Program-made: the position numbers and the translations under genes
Assembly (NCBI GenBank): GCA_026182355.1
Contig: JAPFBL010000226.1
Coordinates: 7,501 to 71,500, forward strand
Source of the DNA: Hermatobates lingyangjiaoensis
Taxonomy: Eukaryota > Arthropoda > Insecta > Hemiptera > Hermatobatidae
DNA: 64,000 nucleotides
Direction: 5' to 3'
Shown here: positions 20,935 to 31,631 of the stretch, piece by piece
How positions within the stretch are numbered: position 1 is the first letter of the stretch
Layout of the letters: every line of letters starts with the position of its first letter
The notes under the pieces: generated by a model
Database searches by the model: none
What the model was told of the DNA's origin: nothing
What the model saw: the letters and a program-made list of their open reading frames with translations, nothing else

Positions 20935-22135
20935 AGTGATTTACAAACCAGGCTCCATAGAAAAGTACAATAGTGGAAGCTTCTCAAGAAAATGTAATTG
21001 AAAATAAAAAAAAAAACTCCACACGATTAGACAAATGATCTTTAAACCTTGCGTGATGAAAGCAGTAAAGAATCCTATTCTTGTAAAAGCCAGTGCAAAG
21101 AAGGCTGAGAAAGTATCGCTGTTAAATAATACTACAAAGAGCGCATTTCTAAAATGTCTGCGAATGTCAAGGAGCAGCTGTTGACTGGAGTCGAGGGTTC
21201 CTCTTTGTTCTTCTTCCACCTCGACGAGTCAGCAGATGTAAGTTAATGCTCTCAGTTGCTTCTTGCCGTGAAATATATTATTGCAGGTGATATTAAAGAC
21301 AAATTCTTATTCTTCACTGCACTTGAAACCACAACAAAGCTGTTGATGTCAAATATAGAGAATTAAAAGTGAAAATATGAAAATATAATTTGTTTCCAGG
21401 ATGAATATTTTTAATTGGAAGACGTGTTATGGGATGGATGGAAAGTTAGTTATGGTGGAACTTAAATCACATTCTACTCGAGAGTGAAGAAACCAACTAC
21501 TGCGTCGTTCATAAATACGCTTTTACCTGCAAAAGACTCCCTGCCTCTGTGTAGGAAGTGCAAAAATCTTTAATCAAAATTATAAATCACCAAAAGAATC
21601 AAGAGCCTAATAGTCCTTTTTTTAAGTAACTACGAAAAGGCCCAAGTGCTGATCAGTATATGTATCTCTTCTGTACAGTAGTGAGTTGGTTGTTGAAAGG
21701 AAACGTTATTAATTAAACAGGGAATAAAGCTATTCCTGGTGCCCTCAGAAAAGAGTGATCTCTCAGTCTCCCATCGCAGAAAAATCTTCAATAAGAAATT
21801 TTCGTAGAAAAAAAAAACATTTCTGACCTCTAAACAAGATTTATTTGTAGCTTCGTGGAATGTCAACACATGTGTTCTTTTTCCAAGGCAGTCTTCAGGC
21901 TATTGCTTCCTAACTGAAAAACTGGTTTTGAAAAACCAATGATTCTAACACTCATGTGTTTGAAAAGCCGTGCACAGCGACAGCTTCGATCCAGTTGGTT
22001 TAATATCTAACCGAATGAACTTCTCATGGATGAGGTCCCGGACATCTTCAGTATCTAGGAATGAATGCTAAACGGATTATGAGAGGCTCAGTGGCATGAG
22101 TGAACGAAAAGGAACGATAACAAAGGATTATTTAC
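20935..22135 (+). pseudogene. hAT transposase relic (ZBED5/ZMYM6-like)
   Basis: In shifting frames the plus strand reads IFKPCVMKAVKNPILVKAS, KVSLLNNTTKSAFLKC, MSANVKEQLLTGVEGS, LFFFHLDESADVS, a stop, LLLAVKYIIAGDIKDKF, LFFTALETTTK, and later LFCTVVSWLLKGNVIN. This is the order found in hAT-derived proteins: the IKP and LSNNTV segment, the LDESTD acidic motif, the ETTT segment and the RWLSKGNVL segment (here SWLLKGN). At least two frameshifts (near 21150 and 21340) and many stops make it non-functional. No BED zinc finger is left. A CAGTGATTTACAAACC sequence at 20935 could be the left terminus. Confidence 0.8.
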
Positions 22136-22416
22136 CTTTAATAATGTTTAGAATACGAATAAAGTAAAGAAAATGATGCACCATAGATGATAGCAAGTAG
22201 AATCACAAATGGAATCATTTACACAGGAGGTGGAAATTGTGTTTGTTACACTAGTTCTGAACCTGAATTATATATACTAAGTGTGATCAAAATGTAAGGA
22301 CACTTTTTGAAATTTGCGCTCGCTGTATAATTTCAAAGTTGTTTTGTTGTATTGGTACACTGGTTACGAACATATGTTCACAGGTTTGATCATATACCAT
22401 GTGTTGTTTGTTATGC
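22136..22416. other. No recognisable feature
   Basis: AT-rich sequence after the hAT relic. GTGTGATCAAAATGTAAGGA at 22280 resembles mariner-type ends, but no partner end was found. Confidence 0.3.
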
Positions 22417-22625
22417 AAGATGCATCAATGTTAGACTCGTGTTTGCGTACTCGGCTTTTTTTTTTGCTGTTTAAAATGTATTTACTTGTGGAATAATTTA
22501 TACCACATAAATATATAATACATATAATGTACAGATGTATAAATGTTAGATTCGTGTTTGCGTAATCAGCTTTTTCTTTTGAAAATTTATTTACTTGTAG
22601 AATAATTTATACCACTTATAAACAT
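22417..22625 (+). repeat. Diverged tandem duplication, about 100 bp
   Basis: ATCAATGTTAGACTCGTGTT (22425) and TATAAATGTTAGATTCGTGT (22539) start two units. Both continue TTGCGTA.TC.GCTTTTT, TATTTACTTGTG/AG and AATAATTTATACCAC. The spacing is about 114 bases. Confidence 0.8.
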
Positions 22626-22974
22626 TTTTTTTGCTCAAGTAGACTCATTGAGCCCCAATGTCAACATTCAACGAGTTTTTAAACTCTTAATACCATTTTT
22701 GACACACAAATTAAGACAAACCCTCTGCTCTATTATTTCCAACACTAACAGATCGTTAAGCACGCAAACACGCATTAATTGTTAATTTCATCTAGCCTCT
22801 CACATAATAACAACACATTTTATGTAGTCAACACTGTGGCATAAGATTTCGACGGGTTTACCAACACAACAAAAAAAAATGTTTAAATTGGAGTGAACAG
22901 AAAGAACGAAATTCAAAAGTTCAACGTACTTGTTGATCATACCGCGTACATCAAACGATGATAAGAAAAAAACA
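22626..22974. other. No recognisable feature
   Basis: AT-rich sequence. Nothing supportable on either strand. Confidence 0.4.
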
Positions 22975-23100
22975 CAACTCACTTGTATATTTTAGTAAGC
23001 GTCGCCATCTACTGATGATAACGAAGTCGAAATATTGAATTAAGCCATGTTGTTGTCTCTGTCTGTTGTCTGACTGATTAATGTTTTGCATTATATATAT
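22975..23100 (+). repeat. Half-element with shared core
   Basis: It contains CTGATGA (23012), a short loop AACGAAGTC and GAAATATTGAAT (23029), then GTTGTCTCTGTCTGTTGTC and TATATATA. The order matches the foldback families, although the hairpin pairing is poor here. Confidence 0.5.
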
Positions 23101-25315
23101 TTAGGACTGTCAGTTAATCTTTTGTACAATATTATTTTCAAAGATATAACCTGAACTGAATTCGATGGTGTCATGAAGAGGAAATATTTATTTCAATATA
23201 AAGCGAAAAAAAATGAAAATAGTGGAAATAAGAAAGAAGAGAAGGGATTGGGAAAGGGCTTGGGGGTGTTGATGAGTGGAGAGGAGATGGTTTTTCGTTT
23301 GAGGCGTTATTATCGGAGATTGACCCTTCCTTGGCAGACACACAATACCGTTTGTCACTTCAATCATGCCGACAATCGCCTAATCAAGCCTTCCTCCCGC
23401 CCACACTGCCCTTCCAATTGCTTTCCAAAATACCTACCTTAGAGTTAAATTTCTCCCCCCCTACTGCCCTTTTTCCTTCTTTTCACCCCTATCCCACCCG
23501 CAACTTCACCACCACAGCTCACTTGCTTGTCAACCAAGACATTTCAAGCTCGTATTTGACGAAAAAAAAAAATTTATTTAAAAAAATTAGTAAAACTAGA
23601 AGAAATTATCTTTCTATCTAAAAATTTTAAAAAAATTTTATTTAAAAAAATAATTCGTTCTCTCTGTTACTTCTCGAGTACAAGAGAATCAAGCTCATTC
23701 AATATCCTTGCCTCACACGTAATAATATTATTTATATTGCTTTAAATCTCTTTTATCATCCATTTATCTCTCCTTATTGTTTGTCGCTCTTCTTTATATA
23801 CATTCCTCTTTCCCAGTTCTCTCACTCTCACCCTTTTACGTTTCCTATGTCTTCTCTTTTTTCTGTATCTTTTACTTACAGATACACATAGATATCCAAT
23901 TTTAATTAACTCAAATGCAACAAACATTAGAATTTCTTTTATAAAATCAGCACAGTACTGCTACAGGTCAGCTGGCAGAATTAATTGCTAATTACAATTA
24001 ATAGTTAATTAACAAAGTAATCTCTCTCTGACCTCCCCCCCGCAGTAACCCTGCATCAGAACCGTATCATTTACAATGTGTTCCTTTATAGGTTACACAT
24101 TTATCACAAACCTGAATATATCTTATATCTAATTCTGACCTTAGGAAAGCACTTAATGAGGAAGCTAATAACATTAATAAAATCGGTGTGAAGTTATAGG
24201 TAAACCACACTTTCTGACCCTAATAACACCTAAAAAGGAAGTTAATATTTAAGTGCAAAACAACTATGAATAAATAACGTGTCAAGTGACGAATGACACG
24301 TAAATATCAAGCTACAATGACACAAATTGTCTATTCAAGTAGAATGATATAAAAATCAAGTCTCCCAAATTAGAACCAATCCTGCAATATTCCTCGAACA
24401 AAATGAAAATATTTAGTAAATAACAGAAACCACACATTTATCTTCTTAATATAGAAAAAAAAAAGTAAAATCAATATTTATCGTTTTTTGATACAAATCA
24501 AAAAAAAATTTATTCAATAAGTATATTAAATATTTTGACAGGAACACGAATAAAGAAAAACTTATGTAAGCGTTTAAAAATCAGTGGGAGACAATAAATA
24601 AAAAAAAACAGCGAGCTTTAAAAGCCCCACTGTTAGGTTTACCAACGATTTATTATAGCCATTTTTTTTTTCTACCTTTGAGGTAAAACATTGTTCTATT
24701 CTGAATTTCAGTGGAAAGAGATTTATGCCGGGTGGGTTAGGCTATATTTCAAGAGAGGAATAAAGTCAGCTGTAGCTCGGTGACTGGATTTCTTCGGGAT
24801 CAGACGTGCCTTAAATCCCGACGTAACTGTTGCAGGTCCAAAGCTTTCTTTGAACTACTCATCCCCACCTCCTGACTAAGCTATCCACCAACTCACTTCA
24901 TCAGAAAACTCAAGGCTTCTCAAAGAGAAGCAGACATTGTCAGCAAAATACCTATATTTATTTATCTACATACAGATCAAAACTCTTTTAAAAGGTCTTT
25001 TGTTATTTAGGTTAACATTAATTAAAACATACTAAACTAATAAACAGCAAAATGAACATTACAACGATGATAATGATAATTTAATCAAACAAGATGAAGT
25101 CAGTGCCATATGTGACTCTCATTCGATAAAGTAATATTAAGCAACCTAATGGTCCAAATGATTAATTCCCTTTTTCAATTTCCTTAATTCCAAATTGAAA
25201 AAATCTACACTGCTACAGTTTTACACTTTCTCAGCATGCGAGAGGTAATAAAACAAATAATTTTTTGATGACAAGGAATATAGAATAATATAATACAATA
25301 TAATATAATATTTAT
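23101..25315. other. Long stretch without recognisable feature
   Basis: It includes GC-richer C/T patches (23330-23520), poly-A/T runs (23560-23660, 24450-24500) and open frames up to 96 codons in C-rich sequence (23331-23621) that look compositional. The stretch 24770-24840 (GTCAGCTGTAGCTCGGTGAC onward) has a box A-like sequence but no good box B, so I do not call a SINE. Confidence 0.35.
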
Positions 25316-25319
25316 ATAT

Positions 25320-25438
25320 AGTTCACAAAAGAAAAGAGAAAAACAAATAAAAACACGCACAAAAAAGACTCACAACGATATTTCGACATTCGTCGTCAAC
25401 GGGCAGAAAGAGTCCCTTTGACTAGCTGAAGCTAACTC
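25320..25438 (+). repeat. Foldback family B, single arm
   Basis: AGTTCACAAAAGAAAAGAGA, then ATATTTCGACATTCGTCGTC (here followed by AACGGGCAGAAAG) and AGCTGAAGCTAACT. It is preceded by TATATATA and joined directly to family H at 25455. Confidence 0.85.
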
Positions 25439-25454
25439 CAATATAAATATTAAT

Positions 25455-25674
25455 ATTGGAACTATAATATACCGTCTTACCTCGTACACTGCTGCTGAAG
25501 TTCTCGGACCGGTTTCGGGTGTCATCCATCTGCAACAAGAAATGATCTAAGGAGTCCTACCTTTCTGATTCTAATGACTCCTTAGATCATTTATTGATCA
25601 AGATGGGTGACACCCGAAACCGGTCCGAGAGCATCAGCAGAGGTAAGACGGTATATGATAGTTTCAATATTAAT
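25455..25674. mobile_element. Foldback family H palindrome
   Basis: The arms run from about 25459 (ACTATAATATACCGTCTTAC) to GGTAAGACGGTATATGATAG. Inner arms hold GGACCGGTTTCGGGTGTC and its mirror. The centre has a second inverted pair, AAATGATCTAAGGAGTC and GACTCCTTAGATCATTT. The right arm carries a core variant: AAGAT, a GGGT-GAC-ACCC hairpin and GAAACCGG. It is the same family as 20171 but with a different centre. Confidence 0.9.
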
Positions 25675-25785
25675 AAAACTAACCTCTGTGGTAATGACGA
25701 AATGCATGAATCCAATATAAATAATTGTATATTGGATGGATAATTGTAATTGTTGTATAAATTATACATATATATATATATAAAT

Positions 25786-26008
25786 ATATTGATAAAAGTA
25801 TCGACCGTGGAATAGAAACAAAACTAAAGTTTATCGGGACACGGTCAGTTCTTCAGGTTCAAATTAAACTCCCATTGCCATCATTTCGGTCTTTATTATA
25901 TAAATAATAAAAATATAATATAAATAATATATAAATAATAATAAATAATATATGAGAATTTAATTTGAACCTGAAGAACTGACCGAGTCCCGATAAACTT
26001 TAGTTTTG
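25786..26008. mobile_element. Family Z inverted repeat
   Basis: The left arm is GTATCGACCGTGGAATAGAA, then TTATCGGGACACGGTCAGTT and CTTCAGGTTCAAATTAAACT. The right arm, AGAATTTAATTTGAACCTGA then GAACTGACCGAGTCCCGATA, is its mirror. The loop is AT-rich (25890-25950). The right end enters (TA)n at 26008. It contains CATTTCGGTC of the shared core. Confidence 0.85.
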
Positions 26009-26027
26009 TATATATATATATATACCA

Positions 26028-26306
26028 TGATAAACGAAAAACGGTCCGGCAGGACAAATAACAATTAAAATAAGCAGTGACACATAAACAGAAACACAAC
26101 AAAGACTCACTTTTCAATATTTCGACCGTAATGGCGGTCGTCCTCAGGAGAAGAAGTGAATTGACGGAGCGACGACAGTCAACTAGTTGTCAACAAGTTG
26201 ACTGTCGTCGCTCCGTCAATTCACTTCTTCTCCTGAGGACGACCGCCATTACGGTCGAAATATTGAAAAGTGAGTCTTTGTTGTGTTTCTGTTTATGTGT
26301 CACTGC
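26028..26306. mobile_element. Foldback family C, near-perfect palindrome
   Basis: Arms of about 110 bases (26074-26184 and 26195-26306) mirror almost exactly around AGTTGTCAAC. The outer left sequence GATAAACGAAAAACGGTCCG lacks a right partner. The right-arm core is CTGAGGA (26233), C, a GACCG-CCATTA-CGGTC hairpin and GAAATATTG (26257), then AAGTGAGTC and a pyrimidine-rich stretch before (TA)n at 26308-26334. Short open frames across it are by-products of the palindrome. Confidence 0.95.
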
Positions 26307-26359
26307 TATATATATATATATATATATATATATGAATAATAATCAAAATAACACTTGAT

Positions 26360-27168
26360 GTAATATATGGATTAATTGACCACAATGAAACAAATTTGGA
26401 AACAATGCTCTAAGGCCTTTCGTCAACACATCATTAGAGAACAAGTGAACTAAAAAATAATAAATACGTGTTAACCTGGTTGATTAAATTTTCTAGAATT
26501 GTTGGTAACCCTGAATGTGTTTAATGATGAAGAAGTCTTCATCTCTTTAATTATATCTTGTTTGAAAGATATGCCTTCATTTATGAAAAGGTTGGACGTT
26601 TCTGTTGTGCTCAGTAATGATGGTAACTTGTTTAACAGACTGGTCAATAATAAGCCAAAAAGAAAGGACTGTTGTGTATACAGGATACATGTATTGACTG
26701 TGAAATCTCTTACATTGGACAGACGAGCAAAGGTCTTCTTACAAGGATAAAACAACATAAATATTCCATCAGAAGAGAAAACGAAAAGAGTGCCTTGTTC
26801 ATGCACATAAGAAACAGTAATCATGTTATTAACTGGAATGAAGCAAATGAATTAATATTTGTTTTTTCGGAAAGGAGAAGAAATATTGTGGTAAGTGCAC
26901 TCATTAAGAACTTTTATGAAAAATTAATGAACAATAGTCTAGGGACTCTATAAATTGGATGCAGTTTTGATTAGCGGAATAAATAAACAGATGAAGACTT
27001 CTTCATCATTAAACACATTCAGGGTTGCCAACAATTCTGGAAACTTCAATCAGCCAGGTTAACAAGTATTTATTATTTTTTAGTTCACTTGCTCTCTGAC
27101 GATGTGTTGACGAAAGGCCTCACAGCACTGTTTTCAAATTTTTTTCATTGTGGTAAATTAATCCATAT
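26360..27168 (+). mobile_element. PLE endonuclease block between inverted repeats
   Basis: Sequence 26360-26550 reappears in reverse complement at 26985-27168 (TTGACCACAATGAAACAAAT, GCTCTAAGGCCTTTCGTCAA, AAAAAATAATAAATACGTG, CCTGAATGTGTTTAATGATG). The arms are about 180 bases with perhaps 10 percent difference and include the start of the coding block. The outer right side enters TATATATA. The right arm bears the core CTGACGA (27096), T, GTGTTGAC, GAAA (27112). Confidence 0.85.
26560..26956 (+). pseudogene. PLE GIY-YIG endonuclease, one frameshift
   Basis: The first frame ends FMKRLDVSVVLSNDG, NLFNRLVNNKPKRKDC and CVYRI. After a frameshift near 26685 the second frame reads TCIDCEISYIGQTSKGLLTR, IKQHKYSIRRENEKSALF, MHIRNSNHVINW and later NIVVSALIKNFYEKL before the stop at 26953. 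These are the GIY strand, CxxC pair, YIG strand, the arginine of the catalytic helix, the H-x-x-INW segment and the C-terminal helix of a PLE GIY-YIG domain. It is the most complete nuclease in the window. The glutamate expected in the last helix is alanine or lysine here. Confidence 0.85.
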
Positions 27169-27177
27169 ATATATATT

Positions 27178-27345
27178 ATTCCCTTTGGTGTTAACGTCTT
27201 TGCCGCTGCTTTTATTAACGTCAATCAAACTCTGATTGCTGACGTTTCGATTTTATTCAAAACCTTTTTCAAAGGTCTACAATACAAATGAAATTAAGAA
27301 CTTAAATACGTACATTTTTAACATAAACAAAAAATATGCATATAT
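27178..27345 (-). repeat. Family Z/J-like half-element
   Basis: It has CTGACGTTTCGATTTTATTC, then AAAACCTTTTTCAAAGGTCT, which on the minus strand is TTTGAAAAAGG, an AT-rich linker, ATC and GAAACGTCAGC. The left side follows TATATATATTATTCC. It resembles the family Z core, where GGTTTT and AAAACC pair. Confidence 0.5.
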
Positions 27346-27357
27346 ATATTAATATAT

Positions 27358-27635
27358 AAGATGTGATTTTTTTTTTGAGGTTTGAGGTCCAATGATTTAA
27401 ACTAGTCCTTTTGCCGACGTTTCGACATATATTTATGTCATCTTCAGGGCTACAACATGATTGTTTTACAATTAGCACTACTATTACTACTATTTGGTAA
27501 TTTGTTACATTTTAATCTGCACAGAAACAAAGAGGAAATTTATTGATAAATCAGAAATGTCGAAACGTCGGCAAAAGAACTAGTTTAAATCATTGGACCT
27601 CAAATCTCAAAAAAAAAAAAAATCATATCTTATAA
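27358..27635. mobile_element. Foldback family J
   Basis: The left arm is TTTTTTGAGGTTTGAGGTCC, then AACTAGTCCTTTTGCCGACG and TTTCGACAT. The right arm mirrors it from 27555 to 27635. The AT-rich loop of about 110 bases holds CATCTTCAGG. The minus-strand core in the left arm is CTGAAGA, T, a GACATA-AATA-TATGTC hairpin and GAAACGTCGG (27415-27448). The right side has an A-run of 14, which could be a retroposition tail. A fragment lies at 59348. Confidence 0.9.
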
Positions 27636-27639
27636 ATAT

Positions 27640-28087
27640 TGGGTCAAGAAAACAATTCAGGATGAATATATATATATATATACTTTTCGACATATACTTT
27701 TTCCATTACCTTTGTGTGGATTTTATTTTATAGACCACGGCTAGAGTCATGCTGTGTATACAGATTAACACTATATCACGAAAACTAAGCAACATTAGCT
27801 GTGATTAGTAACACCAATGGCCACGGGACTGCGGTAATGTGGCTCGCTCATCATTAATGGTCTCTAATCACTAAATGTGTTTCACCATCTATCACTGAAT
27901 AGCAGAAAAGCAATAATGCTTTTCATACCGTTGCAAGAGTATATCATTTATAAGCCTGGGTGACTGTTAAAAAAAATGTTATACAATTATTTCTTTGTTC
28001 AATCAAATTTGGAACAAAATTGAAAAATATAGGGTTCAATAATACTGGATTTACTTATATATATTTTCTTTTCTTTTAAATTTCTCT
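27640..28087. other. No recognisable feature
   Basis: A moderately AT-rich stretch with a short (TA)n at 27667-27682. Nothing coding was recognised. Confidence 0.35.
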
Positions 28088-28333
28088 CTAATTCTCTTTG
28101 ATGCTATTACATTTACCCACTCTGTACTGCTTATCCAAATGTCTGTTTATAACTTCTCTTAATTCTATTACTTTAAAACCGGGTGCGAGGGGAACTGGAG
28201 CACTGGCGGTTGCCGGGTCGGTTACTTGCGTTGCGTCTACAATGAGCATTGTCACCCTTTCACGTGTCGCCTCAAAAACCTGTATGCTACTCTTCTTCCA
28301 TTTTGAACTCGTATTGTGTCCATTTTGAATCAT
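28088..28333 (-). other. Unrecognised 81-codon minus-strand frame
   Basis: The frame is less AT-rich than its flanks and has balanced amino-acid use, including VFEATRERVTMLIVDATQVT, DPATASAPVPLAPGFKVIEL and REVINRHLDKQYRV. It could be a real exon or a gag-like or other mobile-element protein piece. I recognise no family. The plus strand is also open over the same interval (28098-28328), so coding on either strand is unproven. No splice sites were judged convincing. Confidence 0.35.
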
Positions 28334-28378
28334 TTTTCCGTTAATTAAGTATATTATATATATTATATATATATATAT

Positions 28379-28592
28379 AAACTAGAATTTAACAAGAACA
28401 CATAGAAAGGAAACCACTGAACACACTACTATATTTCGATGACCTCGTCTTCAGGAAAAGAAGTGAATCGATGTTATCGACGTTATCAGCCTTTGGAGTG
28501 ATTCACTTCTTTTCCTGAAGACGAGGACATCGAAATATAGTAGTGAGTTCAGTGGTTTCCTTTCTATGTGTTCTTTTTTAAATTCTAGTTTA
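28379..28592. mobile_element. Foldback family E
   Basis: The arms AAACTAGAATTTAACAAGAA and its mirror TTTTTTAAATTCTAGTTT are each about 90 bases, with the loop CGATGTTATCGACGTTATCAG at 28469-28489. The right-arm core is CTGAAGA (28515), C, a weak GA/TC hairpin and GAAATATAG (28532), then TAGTGAGTTC and a pyrimidine-rich tail. The left flank is (TA)n. A half copy lies at 46818. Confidence 0.9.
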
Positions 28593-28636
28593 ATCAGTTC
28601 GAAGAATCGTTTCTTCTAATTGTATATATATATCAT

Positions 28637-28738
28637 CATAAACTAAAAACGGTCCGGCAGGACAAATAACAATTAAAATAAGCAGTGACACAAACTGAAA
28701 CACAACAAAGACTCACTTTTCAATATTTCGACCGTAAT
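28637..28738 (+). repeat. Foldback family C, left arm only
   Basis: ATAAACTAAAAACGGTCCGG, then AATAAGCAGTGACACAAACT and TTTTCAATATTTCGACCGTA, breaking off exactly in the hairpin of the core (at GTAAT). It is preceded by TATATATATC. Confidence 0.85.
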
Positions 28739-28955
28739 TATCAATATATATATTATGGATATTATATTATATGTATACTATATTATGTGTATTATGTATT
28801 TACGTAATTATGTATTTTACTCTATACTATATTATATTATTATATTACTGTATCCTTACTATATTCTGCGGATACAGTTACAAGATCGTTATTCCGGAAA
28901 CTCGACAAACTTATGAAAAAGGAAGTTTCAGCTAAATATGGTCTAATTTTTAACA

Positions 28956-28992
<37 letters not shown>

Positions 28993-29024
28993 ATATAAAA
29001 TATAAATATCAATATAAAAGAAAA

Positions 29025-29075
<51 letters not shown>

Positions 29076-29079
29076 ATAT
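28739..29079. repeat. Dense (TA)n and TATTA-rich DNA
   Basis: ATTATGTATA-type repeats (28740-28860) and TA runs at 28958-28998 and 29038-29079. Between them, 28861-28955 is unique sequence with no recognised content. Confidence 0.85.
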
Positions 29080-29198
29080 AGTTCACAAAGGGAAGATAAA
29101 AACAGATAAAAACACACAAAAAAGACTCACAACGGTATTTCGACATTCGTCGTCATCGGGCAGAAGTAGTCCCTTGAGTAGCAGAAGCCAACTTCATA
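29080..29198 (+). repeat. Foldback family B, single arm
   Basis: AGTTCACAAAGGGAAGATAA, then GGTATTTCGACATTCGTCGT and CATCGGGCAGAAGTAGTCCC. It follows (TA)n directly and ends at AGAAGCCAACTTCATAGC before TATATATA. Confidence 0.85.
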
Positions 29199-29204
29199 GC
29201 ATAT

Positions 29205-31035
29205 ATATAGGTGTGTTCTCTAAGCGGGATTCGGTCAATTTTCTAGGATAAAAATCAAACTTTGATTTTTACTTTACTATAAGTAAAGTATAGTGATCGT
29301 GAAAAAATTCGATCTCGAGATTTTGACGGAATTACAATGTTTGAGGTCCCAGAAGTCGTTTTATGACGTTTTTACGATGATGTCTGTGTGTGTGTGGGTG
29401 GGTGGGTGGGTGGGTGGGTGGGTGGGTGGGTGAGTGTGTTAGCATTGCTTGTTACCACGCTACGGTCCAGAATCTTTGATGGATCAAGTTGATATTTTAC
29501 ACAAAAATGGGCCTCATAAAGACGAAGATCCCTATTGTTTGGGAAGAATTATGCATGATGGGAAAGTCACTTTTTTTGCCAAAAACCGTTTCTTTTAAAA
29601 CATTTATTTCTCCTAAACTGATAACCCTACAGTTTTGAAATTTTGACATTATCTTTGAAGTTACAAATCAAACAAACGAAAAATATATTCAGAATTTTAA
29701 AACAACAGGAAATATTTTTTTTTCAATAAAATGTAAAAATTTTGACTTATAATTCAATCTCAAACCTTGTGAGAGCGATACAAGCCATACTGTTTGACGG
29801 ACAAGAATGAAACTATGCCTATAAATAGAACATTATATGGAGAATGAGTTGAGATATTTTTTTCTAAAATTACATTCGCTAAAGGGGCGTTACAGTACGA
29901 TTTGTGTTTTCAGAAAATGTTTTTTTTGACGCTAAACGGCTCGTTAAAAAAAAATGAAAATTTGACCAAAAATGGAACAAAAAATTAGCAATTCATAAAA
30001 AAAAAAATCATGAAGTTTCAATTACGGGAAAGAGCAATAACGATATAAAAACTCTTTGTTTACCCTAGACTAAGAGATCACCTGCTATACTTGTCGAATT
30101 TTTTGTATTTTTTTACATTGTTTACATTGACTTAGAAATTTTTTGAGCGAATCCACTGAGATAAAATTGATGTTTCTAATGGAAAAATTAAAATATATTA
30201 TTGACTTATAAGAGATGTAAGAGGAATAATATTGTGCAGGTAAATGATAACACTCATTAAAAAAAAATTCGTATATATGTTATTTGACAAAGGGGAAGGA
30301 AAATGATCTTATTCAATACTAAGAAGCTTATTATTATTATTATTTTAAAGATTAAAATTCCCAGTATGATAATTCTATAAAAGACCAAAAATGTAAATGA
30401 TAATTCATAATCTGAATCTTTCGTTTAGAGATTAATAACTGTAATTATCGTACATCTTTAATTAACAAATCACCTTAAAACAACATTTTCTTCGCAGTTT
30501 AAGATGTTTTTCAAGGAAAAAAAGGGTATTTTCCTGTTTTAAATTTAAAAATTTTACTTTAATATTCAATGTAGAAGGATGTCAAGTAAACGATGTAAGG
30601 AATCTACTGGCTGTTTGAACGAAAGCCATTCTCTTGTAGGAGAATAAATCGTTTCAAGAAATGTTCACTTTGGTTTTTCAAAAATGTTATTACTGCTGTA
30701 GTTATACTAATGCAATTATTTGCAAATAATAAATTATCTGTGATGTACAAAAATAAGCTTATAAATTGATATGCCTTCAATCACTATCTGTACTACCTCA
30801 CGAATGAAATGCTAATAATTATATCCCATTTAGATATTTATGTTATGGTTAAATGAGACGTTATGTTTTATATACTCAAGAAATTTGACATTAAGTTACT
30901 TATAGTAAAGTAGAGTGTAGGCCACTCCAGATTTTTTGATTTTTGAAACAAGTTTAATTTTTTATCCTAAAAATTTGAACTAGAGAACACAACTATTCTA
31001 TCAAACGGTCGATATATTATTGAATCTGCTATATA
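29205..31035. mobile_element. Unclassified 1.8-kb element with family Z ends
   Basis: The left end is AGGTGTGTTCTCTAAGCGGG, then CAATTTTCTAGGATAAAAAT and TTTACTTTACTATAAGTAA. The right end, in reverse complement, has GTTGTGTTCTCTAGTTC, TTTTTAGGATAAAAAATTAA and CTACTTTACTATAAGTAAC, an inverted repeat of about 90 bases with gaps. TATATATA flanks both sides. The interior holds GATCTCGAGATTTTGACGG, a (GGGT)n block at 29395-29432 and AT-rich sequence with no long frame. I cannot place it in a known class. Confidence 0.6.
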
Positions 31036-31630
31036 TATATATATAAAGTTTGATATGTTTTTCTAAATTATTGATTATTTAGTCACAGGAAGAACGCTAT
31101 TGACGTGATATCATTTTTACTGTAACTCATTTCAATCAAGCTATTATAAGAGGTTGGTAAAGGTTATTAACTTTGATTAATTAATAAGAATGACAGGAAT
31201 TCGAGTAACGTCTGACATCATGTCAACACCCTCCACCTACGTTAACATGACAGTAGAAGTAGCTCTGCTTATTAGATAAACTTCTCGCCTTATACACTTC
31301 CATGTCAATTTCTCATCACATCCAACCACCTCATTAAAATGAGCGAGAGGGAATGCGAGTCTTCTGTCAGGATAATCTAGCTTGCTGTCTACCTATTCCC
31401 CTTTATAATACCGGTTTTTCCCTTTCCTCATTCCACCTTGGAAAAAACACTCATTAATATAATGTAGTAGTTTGTCAGTTGGTACATGATTACATATTCA
31501 ATAATTTCTCTCCTGATCGCGGCTTATGGCGGAATATGAAATAACTTATGATGGCCAAATAACATACTATCTAAGTATATTTCTCTAACCATTGTATTTT
31601 CTACTATCTTTATTGTCGTACTTGACGGTC
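31036..31630. other. No recognisable feature
   Basis: Moderately AT-rich unique sequence. No frames, tRNA boxes or repeats were identified. Confidence 0.4.
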
Positions 31631-31631
31631 T

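Noticed and set aside
22280..22320. Mariner-like terminus GTGTGATCAAAATGTAAGGA
   Set aside because: No matching inverted end and no transposase fragment were found downstream.
24720..24915. tRNA-like sequence with TAGCTCGGTGAC
   Set aside because: Box A-like only; no acceptable box B at the right distance and no second copy in the window.
26077..26358. Open frames of 93 and 96 codons across foldback C and similar palindromes
   Set aside because: They follow from the palindrome and (TA)n codons (IYIYIY) and carry no protein motif.
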